Positions 59,228 through 64,000 of a stretch of DNA of 64,000 bases are shown one piece after another. Each line of letters opens with the position of its first letter. Within the stretch, counting starts at the first letter, position 1. The notes under the pieces were generated by a model. It was not told the origin of the DNA. It was given only the letters and a program-made list of their open reading frames with translations, and did not search any database. Source of the DNA: Leucocoprinus leucothites. Lineage: Eukaryota; Basidiomycota; Agaricomycetes; Agaricales; Agaricaceae. Position numbers and translations under genes: made by a program. Where the stretch lies: assembly GCA_013368445.1 (NCBI GenBank), contig JAACJO010000003.1, positions 1,798,001 to 1,862,000 on the forward strand, given 5' to 3'.

Positions 59228-60772
59228 ATGGTGGCAAGTAGTGATACTTCAGATGCTCCCATACCCCAAGCGAGAGAAGATGCGCCCGCTCAAGATTCTA
59301 TAACGCAAGAAACACCCAAGCCCACTAGTCGGGTCACCAAGGCTCGTCGAGTCTTACTAGTTATTGGGGTCCTGTATGTTGGGGCGGTCTTGCTTCTCTG
59401 CACCCCTTTCTTCCAAACGCAGTAAGCAGCCTTACCTAGCTTTTCCTGTACTTGCGTCAGTCACTGGAGTTGGCCAACTCAACACTGAAATAGCGCAGTG
59501 TTTCTTCATGCCGTCAAGATTCCGCTTTTCGCGAACTTTGACATGCCAGAAAAGTATGGTCTTGCTCGTATGTTCAGACTCATAGCTGCGCCACGACCGA
59601 TAAGCTCAAGACCCTCTTAGCTAACAAGACCTTCAACCTGCACATCCCCACCCCAGACGGCGAGTCTATTGGGGCGTGGTTCATACTGTCAGACCATTAT
59701 TATCACAAGCTCTCGGCAACTCCAACTAAAGAGTCACTTCCTGCAAAGCATATTCCTGTTGCTGTTCAGGAGTATCCCACTGTATTGTTCTTTCATGGAA
59801 ATGCGGCCACACGTGCTTTTACTGCGCGTGTGCAGCATTACCAAGCTTTCACTTCTCGGCTTGGGGCAAATGTTTTAGCTATTGACTATCGTGGGTTTGC
59901 CGATAGCAGTGGGACTCCGAGCGAAGCTGGAGTTATTCGTGATGCCCGTGCAGCCTGGGACTGGTTGGCCCGTAAAGGGGTTGATGGAGATGATGTGCTG
60001 ATAGTTGGGCATAGCTTAGGGACAGGCGTTAGCGCTGGCCTCGCGAAAGAGCTTCAAAGGGACGGGATTGCTTACAAGGGACTGACGTTGTTGAGCGTGA
60101 GTTTGTGCATCATTTAGTTGTCACTTGAAAAAGGTTAATGAGGTACTTTAGCCCTTCTCAAGCATCCAAGATGTTCTGCAGACCTACCACATCCTTGGCC
60201 TGGTGCCTCTAATGAAGCCATTGGCGATGATCCCCTGGGCTACCAGTAAGTCATGTGGACGCCAAGAGTGGAACAACTTTGCTAACATGATGTCGTTGTA
60301 GATCTGATATCGTGGGCGCTAGTTCACAAGTTTGATACGCTGAAAGCTGTCCCGGTATATCTACCGCCCCACTTGCTTTGATTTTGGCTGACTGTTTTAC
60401 CAGAAAATCGACGGGCCAGTGCTCATTGCGCATGCAGAAAATGACTGGGACATTCCTGATTCTCACTCAGATGTGCTCTTCAATGCTTTCCTGGATGGGG
60501 TATTACCAAAAGTGAAGCTTCCGGAGAGCGTGCTCCAGGCCACGACGGAAGACCGTGATGCCTTGTCTGCTTCTCTGGAGAAGCGACGGGCGGCTAGAGA
60601 AGGGTTGGTTGATCATATTGATATGGGAGATTTTGGGTACATAGAGAGATTCTGGGACCAAACTAAGGAGAGGAATATAACACTAGTCAAGACCAAGTAT
60701 GGCGGGCATGACTATCTGGGAGCGCAGGAGGGTGTACAGGACGTGATGGGGCGTATGTTTGGTTTTTTCTAA
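59228..60772 (+). CDS. ABHD12-like membrane alpha/beta-hydrolase
   Basis: ATG 59228 opens a polar N-terminus followed by one membrane segment (VLLVIGVLYVGAVLLLCTPF). An alpha/beta-hydrolase domain follows: TVLFFHGNAATRAFTARVQH with the HGN oxyanion turn, LAIDYRGFADSSGTPSEAGV, and LIVGHSLGTGVSAGLAKEL with the GxSxG nucleophile serine. LIAHAENDWDIPDSHSD holds the acid residue, and KYGGHDYLGAQEGVQDV holds the catalytic histidine. The triad is therefore complete. ABHD12 is a membrane-bound lysophospholipase or monoacylglycerol lipase with its catalytic domain in the ER lumen. The fungal substrate is not known. Six or so short introns join in phase; stop TAA at 60770-60772. Confidence 0.9.
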
Positions 60773-60908
60773 CCTGTACTTACGTAGAGAACACGTGCGG
60801 TGACGTAATAGATTACTCGTTCTGAAGATTGATGTTTCTGAATTGGCAAGAAAACGGGACGGACGATTTGCTGAGGGATCTGTGTCAGTTGGCCTGCACT
60901 GGTCAATT

Positions 60909-63900
60909 ATGCCAGAAGACGAATCTGCGCCGCCAACCCCGCACTCTGCTTCCTCGTCTGCGTCTTCCACTAAGCTTTCTTTTTCTCCAACTACCACCTC
61001 CTTTGTTTATCCTGTGCGCTCCCTCCTCTCCGCCATCCAGCCTGCTGCTTCTCTCCCCAGGAGCAGATCAACCGACACCGTCTCCTTCCTCGCCCGTCGT
61101 GAAGATTCCTCTCAGGACATACGCCAACTTCTTTTCAGCCCACATACTGCCCCCGATAGTCCTGAGCACGTGCTGCCAGCTGCAGTGAGCGCGGAAGAAG
61201 ACGATGATAAGCTCAGAGAACATGCTGATTTAACCTTTGCCGACCGAATGGCCCAGACCTCTGAGCATCCCGAAAAGCCATCGGGGTTGTCCCAGCTCAG
61301 ACGTCGTACGCTCAGCACGTCGCGCGTACCTTCCCGATCATCATTGTCTCCCGGTCCACCGTCATCTTATCACATTCCCCCCACATCTCATCATCGTCCC
61401 CAAGAAATTGCCGACATTTCGCAGTACGATAAACCAAGGCTTAGTGGTAAAATGACCTCGTCCCTTAATTTCCGCCATTTTCCCGCGGAAGAGGGCGACC
61501 CGAATGTTCCACGAACATTTTCAAGTGTTCCCGTCGAGCTCGCGTCTTCGTCTTCGGCCTCCCTGGTTTTTGGCCCAGAGATCCAGATGGAGGCATCTGA
61601 CCTCAACGCTATACCCTTGCCTTTGGTTGCCAGTCCAGCTTTGGCCGCCACGAGCGTCTCTCTTTTACCTTCAGCAATGGCCCCTCCTCTGTCAGTGTCG
61701 CCAACTAATTCTCTTTCTCCACCGGAAAAAAACCCCAGTCTTGCGGCTGTTGCAGAGGAAATGGAACACCCGATTCATGTCAAAGATTTTGCTCAAGGAA
61801 CCGTCGGTTCGTCGTCCCACCCTCGGGAGCATCGTGCCGATTCACCCAGCCTCGCTCAACGTGACATTTTGGAGTCATATCTTTCAGCTGATGTTGGCCT
61901 GGCGACGTGGCCAGCACCCTCTGGCAACTCTCCAACCTCAGAGGCTGCTGATGAGGTTCCGGACCTCCCTTACAATTTGTCGCAGTATGGTCTCGTGCAC
62001 CTTCCACCGCTACCGTCTCCTGCGCACACTGATTATGGGTGCTCCCGGTCATCCCTCTCTTCGAAACAGGCAAGTATTACTCGAAGCGGTGGCCATACCC
62101 ACCAACCCGGTTCTGTGTCTTCCGGTCAATCGCAGTCCATGGAGGGTGGGTCAGAAAGCAGCAAGTATTATTCCGCCGCCTCTCCCGAGCCCTTGCTCCA
62201 TACTACCCTAGAAGTTACTCCATATGAAACCAGAGGCTCTCCCTCAAGAGAAGGGGAAGATGATTTAGGGCCCGCAAGTGGTAGCGGAGTCGGATCTAAG
62301 CAAGTACAGCCAGACGTTCCTCTCCCTACCGGAGATGTTGGTTCTGATGCCAGCTCTGCATGGAACTCAAAGGAAGATGCCGGCTCCAGTGCAGAAGGGA
62401 GCAGCTCCGGAGATGAATATGTCTCTTTCCGGTTCCAGTATGCAATGGATGAGAATGGGCATCATGTTGTGGTTGGAAGGGAAGGAAAATTACAACGCTG
62501 TGAAGATGAGGTAAGTGCTCATATACCACTATAGCACGGGGAACATTGACGTGTTTGCCTAGCCTATTCGAACTCCCGGTGCAGTGCAGGGTTTTGGTGT
62601 GCTCATCGCTTTAGAGGATACGGAGGAAACATTGGTTGTTCGCCAGGTCTCCGAGGTTAGGAACTTTGTGTCTCAGCTGTGGGCTCCCTCTCACTGAACT
62701 GCGCAGAACTCTACCGAAATTTTAGGGCTTTCTCCCCGCTATCTGTTTTCTCTGGAGTGTTTCACTGATACACTACCCGAAAGCTCCGCAGGCATTCTCT
62801 GGGATAACATCCAGTTTCTCATCGATACCACCTATCCAGTTCCCGAAGATGAGGACAGTGGCCCTCATGTTTTTGTGATCAGTGGCTGGGGAGAGCCTGG
62901 TTCTCAGCTGGCTCAAGAAGTGGATGATGGCTCATCATCATCATCATCGGCTTCGTCTTTGTCAGAGTCGAGGCGGTATTGGACGTGTTGGTGTGCCGCT
63001 CATCGTGCACAGAGGGCGGATGAATCCAAACCGGGGTTGATCGTTCTGGAGTTTGAGCTGGAATTGGACACCTTCAATCCGTTATATCCCCCTATTTCCG
63101 CCTTCAGCCTTATCCCACCAGAAAATGTATCTCAGGGCTCTGGTTCTACAAGTACACTTGTATCGTCTCCAGGCTTTAGCACTCCTGAATCTGCTTCAAC
63201 AGTTGTTTCTGAAGAATCGGGGCATGCGAGTCACCCTACCCACCCACCACCTTCCCTGTCAAGTCAGGATAGTGAAACGCCCTCTGCTAGTACAAATCTA
63301 CATCCAACTCCGGCGCAACCACAGACATGGTCACAATACACACCTCATTCTCTGTTTGGTCTCGAAGGTGACGATGATTGGAAGCCCAGCGCAGAGGATA
63401 TTCTGGCGAGCACAACCAACTTTGCCAAACCACTTCCTGCCTTAGAGCGGCTGCGAAGATTAACCCAACGCGGCCCATCGCCTTATGGACCTACTCTTAC
63501 CACGTCGCCGTCCATATCATCAGAGTCATTCATACCCTCTGCTCGTCCAACGTCACCGAAGAGGGTCCGTAATGCACGTCGTGGGACCGCTTCATCTGGC
63601 TCTGTTGGTATGATGGATGTTTTTGCCGTCATGGCGCAGATCAACGAGCAGCTTGGTGCCGCTTCAGACCTCGACACGTTCTTGAAAGTGACGGTCGGTG
63701 TGATCAAGGACTTGACGCAATTTCACCGTGTGTTGGTGTATCAGTTTGACGAGGCATGGAACGGCCAGACCGTAGCCGAGCTCGTAGATTGGGGTGTAAC
63801 GAGAGATCTTTACAGAGGGTTACATTTTCCGGCTTCTGATATCCCAAGACAGGTACGTTCCTTCTGTGAAGTTCTAACGACAAGTGTGCTAAGAAGGCGA

Positions 63901-64000
63901 TGGCTGTTTAACGACGCATATAGGCAAGAGAATTGTACATGATCAGTGGGTGTATGTGTTTCAATGATTTCGATCAGGAAGTAATCATGCTTGATAGACA
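60909..64000 (+). CDS. Fungal phytochrome (5' part, continues past window)
   Basis: Red/far-red sensing hybrid histidine kinase, cut by the window end within its photosensory core. Exons: 60909-62511, 62563-62655 region, 62708 onward to about 63851, and further pieces. The first ~530 residues are Ser/Pro-rich and disordered. Then comes RCEDEPIRTPGAVQGFG: the Cys (codon 62500-62502) sits exactly where biliverdin binds in bacterial and fungal phytochromes. The PAS domain continues LIALEDTEETLVVRQVSENS, then TEILGLSPRYLFSLECF. A low-complexity linker of about 180 residues follows. The GAF domain then appears as SDLDTFLKVTVGVIKDLTQF, HRVLVYQFDEAWNGQTVAEL and GLHFPASDIPRQARELYMIS, with the DIP motif near the chromophore. 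PHY, kinase and receiver domains would lie beyond base 64000. The last intron near 63950 is unresolved. Confidence 0.94.

Overview
The window looks like nuclear DNA of a basidiomycete fungus, most likely a mushroom-forming Agaricomycete. Genes are compact and split by many 45-70 nt introns with GT(A/G)NGT donors and CT(A/G)A(C/T)-like branch sites. The content also fits: a KN/TALE homeodomain regulator, a fungal phytochrome kinase, a fungal CPR, a relic resembling the mushroom-specific DUF6534 membrane family, and a Cdc11/Nud1 scaffold. There are no bacterial operons, CRISPR arrays or intact transposons, and I found no tRNA by eye. Family names rest on motifs and remembered family features, not on database searches.

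Layout. 1-5.4 kb (+): 3' end of a Ser-rich coiled-coil gene, then a Vnx1-type cation/H+ exchanger. 5.8-12.3 kb (-): DDB1, a POLE4/Dpb3-like histone-fold gene and a HIT hydrolase. 12.5-14.2 kb (+): a SAM-methyltransferase whose glycine loop is completed by an apparent 4-nt microexon. 14.3-21.5 kb (-): She9/Mdm33, NADPH-cytochrome P450 reductase, a membrane-anchored SET protein and a DUF202 protein. 21.5-24.5 kb: mostly non-coding, with a decayed DUF6534-like gene. 24.7-29.5 kb (-): Yea4-type nucleotide-sugar transporter, a class I methyltransferase, an orphan ORF and the RRM protein Vip1. 29.5-33.1 kb: gene-poor. 33.1-41.5 kb (+): Cdc11/Nud1-type LRR scaffold and the homeodomain factor. 41.5-48.5 kb: 7 kb with no convincing gene. 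48.5-53.1 kb: USB1 (-) diverging from UreG (+), then Iwr1 (+). 53.2-59.0 kb (-): membrane histidine phosphatase and Bor1 borate transporter. 59.2-64 kb (+): ABHD12-like hydrolase and the 5' part of a phytochrome that runs off the window.

Most genes are conserved housekeeping functions: DNA repair and chromatin (DDB1, histone fold), RNA metabolism (USB1, Vip1, Iwr1), ER redox (CPR), mitochondrial inner membrane (She9), ion and borate transport, urease nickel maturation, mitotic exit or septation, and light sensing. They form no single pathway. The most notable observations are the 4-nt microexon, the approximately 530-residue N-terminal extension of the phytochrome, a basic insertion in DDB1, an N-terminal membrane anchor on the SET protein, and the two gene-poor islands.
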